A stretch of 64,000 nucleotides of DNA, taken from the NCBI GenBank assembly GCA_030491005.1, contig JAKZMJ010000005.1:147019-211018 (forward strand), written 5' to 3'. Position 1 is the stretch's first letter. Every line of letters begins with the position of its first letter. Position numbers and translations under genes: made by a program. The notes below the pieces were generated by a model that had not been told where the DNA came from, searched no databases, and saw nothing but the letters and a program-made list of their open reading frames with translations. This document shows positions 45,552 to 54,359 of the stretch, piece by piece. Source of the stretch: Sulfurospirillum sp. (GTDB lineage Bacteria; Campylobacterota; Campylobacteria; Campylobacterales; Arcobacteraceae).

Positions 45552-47140
45552 GCTGTGTCTCTTTGTCTATATTCTTCATAAGAACCTTTAAAGTCGATAA
45601 TGCTTCCATCACTTTGAATTTCAATAATTCTATTTGCATAAACATCAAGTAGCTCTCTATCATGTGATACACAAACAACTGAACCATCATAAGCTAATAA
45701 TCCCTCACCTAAAGCTATGATAGCTTCTAAATCAAGATGATTTGTAGGTTCATCAAGAACCATAAAGTTAGGTTGTTCAAGCATGATTTTAGAAAGCATC
45801 ATTCTGTGTTTTTCACCACCACTACAAGATTTTACTTGTTTTTCTTGCTCAGTTCCATTAAACAACATTCTTCCTAGACAGTTTCTTATCTCTCCTATAT
45901 CAGCGTCCCTATCAAAAGCTCTTAACCAATCATACAAAGTCATATCACCTTGAATTAAATCAGTAGCATTTTGAGGGAAATAAGCATTTTGTATAGTTGC
46001 ACCCCATAATATATGACCTTTAGTAGCTTTAATATTTTCAACAATAATTTCACATAAGGTGGTCTTACCTATACCATTTGGTCCAATGATTGCGATTTTA
46101 TCATCTTTATTTACTGTAAAAGAAATGTTGTTTAATACTAGTTTATCATCAAATGATTTAGAAATATTTTTTACACTTAATAATTCTTTACCAACTGTTC
46201 TTTTTTGTTTAAATATAATAGAAGGATCTCTTCTTGAAGATACTTTAATGGCATCAATATCCAATTTATCTAATTGTTTTTGTCTTGATGTTGCTTGTTT
46301 TGCTTTTGAAGCATTTGCAGAAAATCTAGCTATAAATTTTTCTAGCTCATCTTTTTCTTTTAACTTTTTATTTGTATCTTTTTCATTTTGAGAAGCTATT
46401 AGAGTTGAAGCTATATACCAGTCATCATAATTACCAGAGAATTCTCTAATTTGTTTATAATCTACATCTAAGATATTTGTACAAACTGCATTTAAAAAGT
46501 GTCTATCATGTGAGATAACGACCATTGTTCCTTCATGTCGTTGTAGCTGGTTTTCTAACCAACCTATAGTTTTAATATCAAGATTATTAGTAGGCTCATC
46601 TAAGAATAATATATCAGGTTTTGGATATAAAACTTGGGCTAAAAGAACAATAAACTTATCACTACTTGTAACCGTACTCATTAAATCTTGATGTGTTGAT
46701 GATTTAAAACCTAAATCTTCAAGAATTTTTGTAATTTTAATATCGTATTCATAAGTTGGATCTTCTTCACAACATATAATTTCTAATTCACTTAATCTGT
46801 CATTTATCTCATCTGTAAAATCTTCACTTAAATAAAGTTTTTCTTTTTCTTTAATAGCATCATAAAGTCTTTTATTCCCAAGTAATACTGTATCAAATAT
46901 ACTATAAGCTTCAAATGCAAATTGATTTTGACCTAATGCCCCTACTTTTTTTCCATTTTGAACTTGCACTTCTCCATCACTTGCATCTTCAAGACCAGAC
47001 AAAATATTTAAAAAAGTTGTTTTACCTGCACCATTTGCACCAATTAGACCATATCTTTTACTAATGCTTAACTTTAAATTTATGTCTTTGAATAAAACTC
47101 TTGAACCAAAAGTTTTTTTTAGTTTTACTATTTGTACCAT
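45548..47140 (-). CDS. ABC-F family ATPase (YbiT-like)
   Basis: The 530-residue soluble protein has two ABC cassettes in tandem and no membrane domain. Cassette 1: Walker A GANGAGKTTFLN, Walker B DILFLDEPTNNLD. Cassette 2: GPNGIGKTTLCE, signature KSCSGGEKHRMMLSKIM, Walker B FMVLDEPTNHLD. The linker KFIARFSANASKAKQATSRQKQLDKL is the ABC-F P-site-binding helix pair. Such proteins act on the ribosome (translation factors, sometimes antibiotic protection). The YbiT/EttA-like length and linker suggest a housekeeping role. Confidence 0.92.
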   Translation of the reverse strand: MVQIVKLKKTFGSRVLFKDINLKLSISKRYGLIGANGAGKTTFLNILSGLEDASDGEVQVQNGKKVGALGQNQFAFEAYSIFDTVLLGNKRLYDAIKEKEKLYLSEDFTDEINDRLSELEIICCEEDPTYEYDIKITKILEDLGFKSSTHQDLMSTVTSSDKFIVLLAQVLYPKPDILFLDEPTNNLDIKTIGWLENQLQRHEGTMVVISHDRHFLNAVCTNILDVDYKQIREFSGNYDDWYIASTLIASQNEKDTNKKLKEKDELEKFIARFSANASKAKQATSRQKQLDKLDIDAIKVSSRRDPSIIFKQKRTVGKELLSVKNISKSFDDKLVLNNISFTVNKDDKIAIIGPNGIGKTTLCEIIVENIKATKGHILWGATIQNAYFPQNATDLIQGDMTLYDWLRAFDRDADIGEIRNCLGRMLFNGTEQEKQVKSCSGGEKHRMMLSKIMLEQPNFMVLDEPTNHLDLEAIIALGEGLLAYDGSVVCVSHDRELLDVYANRIIEIQSDGSIIDFKGSYEEYRQRDTA

Positions 47141-47532
47141 ATATACTCTCTTTAAATAAGTTTTCGCGATTATAGCTAAAATACTATTAGTATTGTATTA
47201 TTTATGAAAAAAATTGGATATATAATACAAAGTGTTGTTTTAGATGGTAAGAGAGGCTTATGTAAAGCTTTTAATGATATTCCTAAGTAAATGGTGCCAC
47301 TTGACAATTATTAGAAAGATTGTGAAAATAGCCGTATACAGCAGTGTTTTTGAAAAAAAGAACTTCTGGTATGGGTTGAGAGAATGAAGGTTAATAGTAG
47401 AATCCATCGGGAATTATCCCATTTTTATACTGTAATTTTCTTTTCAGTTTCTCTCGTTATTTAGCTATGTTTTTGGGGATATGAAATTATTTTAGTAGAT
47501 TTTTATGGTCCTTGAACTGTATATGTATTTTG
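47141..47532. other. Gene-free stretch at the edge of the restriction island
   Basis: About 390 bp with no intact gene. A small frame at 47204-47290 (MKKIGYIIQSVVLDGKRGLC...) and another reading VKIAVYSSVFEKKNFWYGLRE nearby look like decayed coding sequence of unknown origin. No tRNA or attachment repeat is recognised. It marks the junction between the chromosomal ABC-F gene and the hsd locus. Confidence 0.4.
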
Positions 47533-48231
47533 TTAAATGAGTTTTTCAAACACTCTGATTTTATCTTCTTTAATTTTGTAATCTGATAGGTGTTTATGAA
47601 TCAACTTCCAAAAGTCCTTAGAGTGGTTTTCAAAAGTTATATGAGCTAATTCATGTATTACAACATATTCAATTAGTGAAGAAGATAGTTTTACCAAGTG
47701 GTAGTTAAATGAGATACGATTAGTTGAGCTACACGAACCCCATCTGTTTTTGGAGTATCTGAAACTTATATGTTCAGGTGCTACTTCCATAGTCTTAGCC
47801 CACTTTTTAGTAAGTGGTATTATTTTGTCTATTGCTTTTTCTTTATAGAAGTTTTCAATAGCATTATGTATTTCAGAATCACTATATTTGAGTGGAGTTG
47901 TTATATGAAACTTTGAGTGAGTGAAGTTGATAGTAATATTTTCAGCAGTTTCATCTTTAATCATATTTACATAGTAGCTTTTACCCATATAATAAAGTCT
48001 TGAACCCGTTGTGATATCTTTGTTAATCGCTATTGATTTGAACAGCTCAAGTTTCTTACTTATCCAAGCTGATTTATTCTGAACCATCTTGTTAATATCT
48101 TCTATGGTGGTAGTGTCATTTGTTTTTACCAATACCCCATCAGTATCAACATTAATATATGTATTTCTTAGTTTAGCTTTTCGCTCTATCTCAAATACAA
48201 TATTTTTAGTGCCATACTCTACACTATACAA
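47533..48231 (-). CDS. DUF45/YgjP-type zinc metallopeptidase of the type I RM locus
   Basis: The 232-residue protein is full length, with N-terminal strands VEYGTKNIVFEIERKAKLRNT, the conserved RYSKNRWGSCSSTNRISFNYHL, and the zinc site YVVIHELAHITFENHSKDFW. YgjP-like (SprT/M48-type) proteins are frequent neighbours of hsdR, and their role there is not established. Its start lies within the hsdR 3' end (8-bp overlap), so it is the last gene of the hsdR transcript. Confidence 0.87.
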   Translation of the reverse strand: MYSVEYGTKNIVFEIERKAKLRNTYINVDTDGVLVKTNDTTTIEDINKMVQNKSAWISKKLELFKSIAINKDITTGSRLYYMGKSYYVNMIKDETAENITINFTHSKFHITTPLKYSDSEIHNAIENFYKEKAIDKIIPLTKKWAKTMEVAPEHISFRYSKNRWGSCSSTNRISFNYHLVKLSSSLIEYVVIHELAHITFENHSKDFWKLIHKHLSDYKIKEDKIRVFEKLI

Positions 48232-51136
48232 ATGTTTCTACCAACTTAGCCACTATATCCTTTGAAAGTTTTCTATCTACACCATACTTAGCAAGGAGAG
48301 GCTTGATAGAGTTTCTCATATCTTTTTGAGCATCACTTTGAACAAGTATTGCTTTGGCATTTAACCACTCATGAAGAGTATCAAATATTTCAAGTGTAAG
48401 CTCAGTAGCTTCTTCTGTAAGCTCTTTGATTAAGTCATAAACCACAAGTTGCTTATCATAACTTAAACCAGAAGCACTATGTCTATTCTTGTGGCGATTA
48501 ATAATATCTTCCATATCACTAAACAAATCTATAACAGCTTGTTTTCGGTCTATCTTAGCATCAAGTAGCTTTCTTTCTAATAACTCAGATAGTTCAAGTG
48601 CTAACTCTGGATTTTCTTCTTCATTTGCTTTTATGATTGCTTTTGCTTTATCAAGTGGGTTGTGTTTCCCCTCTCTTATAAGTTCTGCTTGAAACTGTTT
48701 ATAGTCTGTAATATCTATTGGTTTTTCAAGTAGGTATTCTATCCCATTAGCTCTAAGGTGTTTATCTAAAATCATTTGAAGCTTCTTACTATCTTCACGA
48801 GTAATCTTCTCTTTAGAATCTCTAACCATCATTTTCAGTTCATTAAACAGTTTGAAATCATAATAATATTTTATAGCAAATGGGTCTGGAAGAACTATGT
48901 TCATTGATTTATTAAAATCAGCTACAAGCTCTTTGAACTTATCTTTTATATCTTTTGGCTTTAAGTAGTTTATTGCTTGAAGTATAAAATCATCTCTTTC
49001 ATTTTCTCTATTCTTCTTGTTACTTTTGAAGTGATTTATCATCTTTGTATGTCTATTTTCAAGTATAGTTTTTTCACTCTCAATATCCACCATTACATCA
49101 CTTGGTTCTAAATCTCCACTAAATATTTCTAAGGCATCAACAAGGTGTTTTGTAATCCCTGCGAAATCTACAACATACCCAGCATTTTTACCTTTTCTTG
49201 TTCTATTAACTCTTGCTATTGCTTGAAGTAGATTATGCTCTTTTAGTATCTTATCTACATAAAGTGTTTGAAGTATAGGAGCATCATATCCCGTTAGAAG
49301 CATATCACTTACAATTAGAAAAGCAGTATTATCAAACTGTCTTTTACCACCACGGCTTTTATCGTTTTCATCTCCAAATGGAAGTTTAAAATCTTCAATA
49401 GATTTTTTTACTTCATCTTGTGGTGTTGCTAAATCATAAAACTCTTGTGAGTCTTTCTTTGTATCAAAACTCATTATAACTTTTGATTGGAAGTTGTTTT
49501 GACCTTGCTCTGCTAACTTATTAAATGCTTTTTTATAGGCTATTGCTTGGTATCTATTATGACAAACTATCATAGCCTTAAAGCCGTCTAAATAGCTCTT
49601 GTTTTTATAGTGTTCTACAATGTTTTTAGCAATCTCTTCAACTCTCCTTGTAGCATTTTTATCAAGTTGTGTAGCTTTGGTTTTTAGTATCGCTTGTTTT
49701 TTAGCACTTTCATTTCCAAACATCTTATTGAACTGGGCATCAAGTAGCTCTTTTTCAATGAAGAACTTGCTTAGTCCCGTTTCATAAAGTATTGGAAGAG
49801 TATTACCATCTGCTACTGATTGTTTAATAGTATATTTATCTATGTAGTCACCACCATAGAATTCATTTAGAGTTGATTTATTTTCTTTATCTATTGGTGT
49901 TCCCGTAAAGGCTATAAACTTAGCATTTGGAAGTGATTGTCTCATATATGAAGCAGTTAGTCCGTATTGGCTTCTATGTGCTTCATCTATTAGAATAAAT
50001 ATATTTTCTTTGGTGCTTAGAACTTCTACTTCTTTTTTCTCTTCTGCTCTGTCTTGAAACTTTTGGATAGTAGAAGTTAAAGTTTTACCATAGCTATCTT
50101 TTAGTAGTATCTTTAAGTGCGATATTGAACTTGCTTGTATGGGATTAGAGAAACCTGTTCTTCTAAATGTTGAGCTTATTTGATTGTCTAAATCTGTTCT
50201 ATCTGTTAGAACTAATATAGTTGGATTATCAAACCCACTTGTTGATGCTCTTAGCTTTGTAGCCAAATAAACCATAGTTATAGATTTACCACTTCCTTGT
50301 GTATGCCATACAACACCACCACGGTTTTCATTTTTAAGTCTATCAACTATTTTATTTACTGCTCTTAGCTGTTGGTATCTTGGTAGTTTTTTAATTGTCT
50401 TACCCTCAACAACTTCAAATATTACAAAGTATTTGATGATGTCAAGAAACTTTCTCTTTTCAAATAGATTATAGATTAATATATCTTGTGGTGTTGGTTC
50501 ATTGTCAAGAAGTGCTATAAGTTCGGTAGAAGCCTTCTCATTGTATTTAGAATAGAACTTCATTGATGCTTCTATTGTTCCATATAAGCCACTTATTTTA
50601 TTGATAGCACCTATTATTTGATTGTAGTGAAATAGTTTTGGAGAGTTAGCTTGATAGTAGTCTAAATCTGGAATATCACTTATATCTATCGTTTGATTTT
50701 TAGCTTCTATTACTGCCAATGGAAGACCATTTATAAACACAACTAAATCAGGAATAGAATTAGCTCGCTCACCCTTGAACTTCATCTGATTTACTACAAG
50801 AAACTCATTGTTATCAAGATTGTCATAGTCTATAAACTTTACAGCTCTTGGGTGTTCTTCTGGTGTAGGTTTTAGAGATAGAGCATCAGCTTTAGTTATA
50901 AGCTTATGTATTTCAGAGTTTATCTCCATTAGTGAGCTTCCACTTACGGCTAATATTTTACGGCTTACTTTTTGTAGGTTATTTTCACTTAGCCAAGGGT
51001 TTATTCTTTTTAATGAGCTTGTTAATCTATCTTCAAGAACTACCTCATACATTTCGCCTTTGGCATCAAAATAATTGTACTTTAGCTTTTTGAAAAGCTC
51101 TATTGCTGGGAGTTCTGATTGTAGGTATTCGCTCAT
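48224..51136 (-). CDS. hsdR: Type I restriction enzyme, R subunit
   Basis: ATP-dependent translocase/nuclease that cuts unmodified DNA in a complex with HsdM and HsdS. The 970 residues show an N-terminal PD-(D/E)xK nuclease (SIPDLVVFINGLPLAVIEAKNQ at about 130-150), Walker A VVWHTQGSGKSITMVYLA at about 280, DEAH-type IFILIDEAHRSQYG, TGTPI, LIVSDMLLTGYDAPIL, QAIARVNRTRKGK (helicase motif VI), and a helical C-terminal domain that binds the methylase core. It appears intact. Start overlaps the PIN gene by 4 bp. Confidence 0.96.
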   Translation of the reverse strand: MSEYLQSELPAIELFKKLKYNYFDAKGEMYEVVLEDRLTSSLKRINPWLSENNLQKVSRKILAVSGSSLMEINSEIHKLITKADALSLKPTPEEHPRAVKFIDYDNLDNNEFLVVNQMKFKGERANSIPDLVVFINGLPLAVIEAKNQTIDISDIPDLDYYQANSPKLFHYNQIIGAINKISGLYGTIEASMKFYSKYNEKASTELIALLDNEPTPQDILIYNLFEKRKFLDIIKYFVIFEVVEGKTIKKLPRYQQLRAVNKIVDRLKNENRGGVVWHTQGSGKSITMVYLATKLRASTSGFDNPTILVLTDRTDLDNQISSTFRRTGFSNPIQASSISHLKILLKDSYGKTLTSTIQKFQDRAEEKKEVEVLSTKENIFILIDEAHRSQYGLTASYMRQSLPNAKFIAFTGTPIDKENKSTLNEFYGGDYIDKYTIKQSVADGNTLPILYETGLSKFFIEKELLDAQFNKMFGNESAKKQAILKTKATQLDKNATRRVEEIAKNIVEHYKNKSYLDGFKAMIVCHNRYQAIAYKKAFNKLAEQGQNNFQSKVIMSFDTKKDSQEFYDLATPQDEVKKSIEDFKLPFGDENDKSRGGKRQFDNTAFLIVSDMLLTGYDAPILQTLYVDKILKEHNLLQAIARVNRTRKGKNAGYVVDFAGITKHLVDALEIFSGDLEPSDVMVDIESEKTILENRHTKMINHFKSNKKNRENERDDFILQAINYLKPKDIKDKFKELVADFNKSMNIVLPDPFAIKYYYDFKLFNELKMMVRDSKEKITREDSKKLQMILDKHLRANGIEYLLEKPIDITDYKQFQAELIREGKHNPLDKAKAIIKANEEENPELALELSELLERKLLDAKIDRKQAVIDLFSDMEDIINRHKNRHSASGLSYDKQLVVYDLIKELTEEATELTLEIFDTLHEWLNAKAILVQSDAQKDMRNSIKPLLAKYGVDRKLSKDIVAKLVETFV

Positions 51137-51615
51137 ATTAATCTTTCTAACCTTTTATTTATTTCATCTTTTGGTAGCCAACTGTTATTTAATAGTAATG
51201 TTATAGATTTTTCTAAATCATTTTTACTCAACTCACTTTGCTCAATAATTAAATCTAAGATATAAAATATTCCCTTAACATCAACACTATTATTATGTGA
51301 AAATTTTCTAAGTGCCTTATCATTACTTAAAATATAAGCCTCATATTTTTTAGCAAAATAATATATAGAATAGTCTTGTGCTGAAATTTTTACTTGACCT
51401 AAAGATTGATACTCACTAAAAAATGTCATTAATTCAATGGGGTCAAGAGTATAAATATCCACACTAAGACTTTTTACAAGCATTTTTTGTTTTGTATTCA
51501 ATTCATTAAAGACAAAGTCACTTGTAGAGATTTTAATATCTAATTTAGAGAACTCTATTAATAGTCCAATTTTTTCTAAATCTATAAAAATATTAGCATC
51601 ACTAATTAGAAGCAT
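51133..51615 (-). CDS. PIN-domain-like nuclease, probable toxin partner of the XRE-ImmA protein
   Basis: The 160-residue protein has MLLISDANIFIDLEK at the start (first PIN Asp), FVFNELNTKQ (Glu) and ISAQDYSIYYFAKKYEAYILSNDKALRKF (Asp residues in the later PIN motifs). PIN nucleases are common RNase toxins. It starts exactly at the stop of the upstream XRE-ImmA gene, a toxin-antitoxin-like arrangement, and overlaps hsdR by 4 bp. The toxin role is inferred. Confidence 0.7.
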   Translation of the reverse strand: MLLISDANIFIDLEKIGLLIEFSKLDIKISTSDFVFNELNTKQKMLVKSLSVDIYTLDPIELMTFFSEYQSLGQVKISAQDYSIYYFAKKYEAYILSNDKALRKFSHNNSVDVKGIFYILDLIIEQSELSKNDLEKSITLLLNNSWLPKDEINKRLERLI

Positions 51616-52652
51616 TAAAATATTTCTCCATACTTTTGCAAGGCATCATCGACACTAAGTCCTGATAATTCAGCAAGTTTTGATAATGATATTAGTTCTT
51701 CACTATATGCATGAGCTAATAAGTTTTGGAATCTTGTAGTTTTTATCTCTTTCTTGTATTGATATTTATCATCAAATTTTGAAGTTCGATTTATTATCCA
51801 AAATTTCTTAAACATTGATTCATTTATAATATTTAATTGTCTTAATCTAAATATAATTCCAGCAATTGAAATACCATATTTTTGTTTTATATGAGCGAGT
51901 TCCTTTAATGATATTTTACTCCTTTTATCTCCAAATTCATTTATAACACTTTCTTTTGGAAAAAGAAAAGATCCAGCAAATCTATCACTTATTTTTTCTT
52001 CATTTAAATTATTATTAGGTAATACCAAATGAGCTAATTCATGTAAAGCAGTAAATCTTTTTCTATCGCTATTTAATTCTTTAGAGTTATTTAGTACAAT
52101 AAAGTAATGACTTTCTTCATCATTTACTTCGCCACATAAACCATTAAATTTTCTATCATCATCAACTAATAAAACTTTTATATTTTTAAGTTCTAACATC
52201 TCAACAATGTTGCCAATAGGGTCAATACCTAAATTCCAATCTTCTCTTAGTTTAGTAGATACTTTTTCAATATCATCAAAAGAATCAATAGTCTGATTTT
52301 CTAATATATTATTAAATTTGTAATCTAAGTCCAATATATTTTCTATTTCTATATATCTTTCTAAATATTCTCTAACTTTTTCTTTTAATACTTCTTGCTT
52401 TTTTTTACCAAAAGTAGATTGTTTTCTAAAATCTACCTCTCCTATATTAACATTAATTTTTCTAAAAAAATAATCCACACCTATCCCTAAAGTATTAGCA
52501 AGTGCAATTAATACAGCAGACGATGGATTTTTAAGGTTTTTTTCATATTGAGAAATTGATTGTTTACTAACTATATTATCAGCATTGTCAACTAACTCTT
52601 TCATTGATAAACCAGCTTTAACCCTTGCTCGTTTTAATCTTTCTCCAAACAT
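51615..52652 (-). CDS. XRE-family regulator fused to ImmA/IrrE metallopeptidase
   Basis: The 345-residue protein has an N-terminal helix-turn-helix (ERLKRARVKAGLSMKELVDNADNIVSKQSISQYEK, about residues 4-38) and a central ImmA/IrrE (M78) peptidase with zinc motif RFTALHELAHLVLPNNN at about 200 followed by EEKISDRFAGSFLFP. Proteins of this type act as antitoxins or as proteases relieving repression in mobile elements. It is the first gene of the hsdR-side transcript and has a divergent operator region upstream. Confidence 0.85.
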   Translation of the reverse strand: MFGERLKRARVKAGLSMKELVDNADNIVSKQSISQYEKNLKNPSSAVLIALANTLGIGVDYFFRKINVNIGEVDFRKQSTFGKKKQEVLKEKVREYLERYIEIENILDLDYKFNNILENQTIDSFDDIEKVSTKLREDWNLGIDPIGNIVEMLELKNIKVLLVDDDRKFNGLCGEVNDEESHYFIVLNNSKELNSDRKRFTALHELAHLVLPNNNLNEEKISDRFAGSFLFPKESVINEFGDKRSKISLKELAHIKQKYGISIAGIIFRLRQLNIINESMFKKFWIINRTSKFDDKYQYKKEIKTTRFQNLLAHAYSEELISLSKLAELSGLSVDDALQKYGEIF

Positions 52653-52700
52653 ATTTTATCCTTTGTTATTATGATTATAATATAATTTATATAAAAGTTT

Positions 52701-52746
52701 GTTTACTTTAGTTGACAAATATATAAATATATGGTAAACTGTCAAC
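52701..52746. promoter_or_regulatory. Divergent promoter/operator region between XRE-ImmA and DUF2188 genes
   Basis: Inverted pairs GTTTAC (52701-52706)/GTAAAC (52734-52739) and GTTGACA (52711-52717)/TGTCAAC (52740-52746). TTGACA at 52712 with TAAACT 17 bp later forms a + strand promoter, and the complementary TTGACA at 52745 faces the XRE gene. A dimeric repressor binding these arms would cover both promoters, so autoregulation by the XRE protein is likely. Confidence 0.6.
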
Positions 52747-52825
52747 CACAAAGTCGCTTAATGGTTATAGTTCCATATTTCAGACAATAAACGAAATAAA
52801 ACTAAATAAAATTGAAAGGAAAAAT

Positions 52826-53047
52826 ATGCTTGATTCACATAGAGTAATGAAACATAATGATGGTTGGCAGGTTAAAAGAGATGGTGGTCAAAGAGCCTCT
52901 CATGTAGTTGCTACTAAAAAAGAAGCTGTACAAATTGGTAGACAAATATCAATAAATCAAGAAACTGAATTACAAATTCATAAGCAAAATGGTCAAATTC
53001 AAAGAAGAGATTCTCACGGTAATGATCCATATCCTCCAAAAGGATAA
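52826..53047 (+). CDS. DUF2188-family small protein
   Basis: A 73-residue protein, MKHNDGWQVKRDGGQRASHVVATKKEAVQIGRQI, then LQIHKQNGQIQRRDSHGNDPYPP, the standard DUF2188 pattern of a short beta-hairpin protein ending in a Tyr-Pro-rich tail. Function unknown; often seen in mobile or restriction loci. It has a good AAAGGAAAAAT site. It runs opposite to all hsd genes and ends 22 bp before the hsdS stop. Confidence 0.88.
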   Translation: MLDSHRVMKHNDGWQVKRDGGQRASHVVATKKEAVQIGRQISINQETELQIHKQNGQIQRRDSHGNDPYPPKG

Positions 53048-53068
53048 TTTATAGGGCAATGCCCTATA

Positions 53069-54358
53069 TTAAACCCTAATCTCCCCACTCAAAAGCTTCT
53101 GAAATAAACCTTTTTTAAGTGTTTCATATTTTTCTTTTTTAGCACGAAGTACTTCTAACTTTTCATCAGCAGTTGATAAAATATCAGCTATTTGTTTTTG
53201 TTCTTCAAGTGGTGGGATAATAAAATACAGTTGTCTTTGTTGAGTAATAGGGATTTGATTTCTTGTTGATTGCTTCATAAATTTTTCATACTGATTAATA
53301 AAATATATACTTTTGATATAATTCATTAAATAATAATTGTTTAACTTTTCTAAATCACATCTATAATAGGTTAATGTTGTGCTTAAAATAACATAGTCTA
53401 AATTAGTTTTCAAAAGTGTTACAGGTCCAACGGTAGCATTATGTGCGAATAAAACATCTTTATCTTTCGCAACACCTTTTCTAAATTTACTTGCTCTTTC
53501 TTTTGTTAAAAACTTTGCTAAACTGAAATCAATATGATTACCTTTAATCATATTAGCACTTAAATAGGGTGTTCCACTTTCTACAAATTCACTTTGTTTA
53601 GGATATAGACCACCGTGATTACCATCTAAATGACTTGTAATATATTTAGTTTCAATCAGTTTATCAAGCCTGATAACTTCCCAACTCGCAGGTATCTTCC
53701 CAAGCTCACTATCCTTAAATTTATTATGTCCTATCCCCTCACTTAGTAGCTTTTGGAGTAGCCCCTTTTTAAGTGTTTCAGCTTTTTTTATCTGAATAGC
53801 AATAGCATCTATCTTATTATCAGCAGTTGATAAAATATCAGCTATTTTCTCTTGTTCTATTAGTGGTGGAAGTGGAACTAATAGTTTTCGTATATCTTGT
53901 AATTGTAAGTCCATAATTGTAGATTGATTTACTTTTTTCATTGCCATTTTTTGAAACATATCTGTTTTCATATAATGAACTATAAACTTTTGAGAATTTA
54001 TCTTACCGTCTAATCTAATTATTGCGATATTTTGAGTAATAGCAATAAGTTTTTCTGATTGAACATAAGCTACTCTACCTATTGTTCCCGTTTTACTTAA
54101 AAATATATCCCCTTTTATAGGCTTTGCTTTATTGGATAATTTATTAAAATCTTCATTAGATATTTTTGGAGCATTATTGTAGTCAATTAAACCACCTTTG
54201 ATTTCCTTAGCTGATATTAAAGGTATTCCTTCTTTAATATATTTTGGACGAACTGTTAATCCATAAGAAATATGTGGTGCTATTTTTGTTAATTGAACGA
54301 CATCCCACTCAATAGGAATAACACCTATTTCAGTATCTTTATAACCTCGTGCCACCAT
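53069..54358 (-). CDS. hsdS: Type I restriction enzyme, specificity subunit
   Basis: HsdS carries the DNA target recognition. The 429 residues have two target-recognition domains, each followed by a conserved helix: first half ending LPPLIEQEKIADILSTADNKIDAI, second half ending IPPLEEQKQIADILSTADEKLEVL. The half-repeats IPIEWDVVQLTKI and IPASWEVIRLDKL open each domain. This symmetric layout gives a bipartite target site. Starts 1 bp after hsdM. Confidence 0.95.
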   Translation of the reverse strand: MVARGYKDTEIGVIPIEWDVVQLTKIAPHISYGLTVRPKYIKEGIPLISAKEIKGGLIDYNNAPKISNEDFNKLSNKAKPIKGDIFLSKTGTIGRVAYVQSEKLIAITQNIAIIRLDGKINSQKFIVHYMKTDMFQKMAMKKVNQSTIMDLQLQDIRKLLVPLPPLIEQEKIADILSTADNKIDAIAIQIKKAETLKKGLLQKLLSEGIGHNKFKDSELGKIPASWEVIRLDKLIETKYITSHLDGNHGGLYPKQSEFVESGTPYLSANMIKGNHIDFSLAKFLTKERASKFRKGVAKDKDVLFAHNATVGPVTLLKTNLDYVILSTTLTYYRCDLEKLNNYYLMNYIKSIYFINQYEKFMKQSTRNQIPITQQRQLYFIIPPLEEQKQIADILSTADEKLEVLRAKKEKYETLKKGLFQKLLSGEIRV

Positions 54359-54359
54359 A

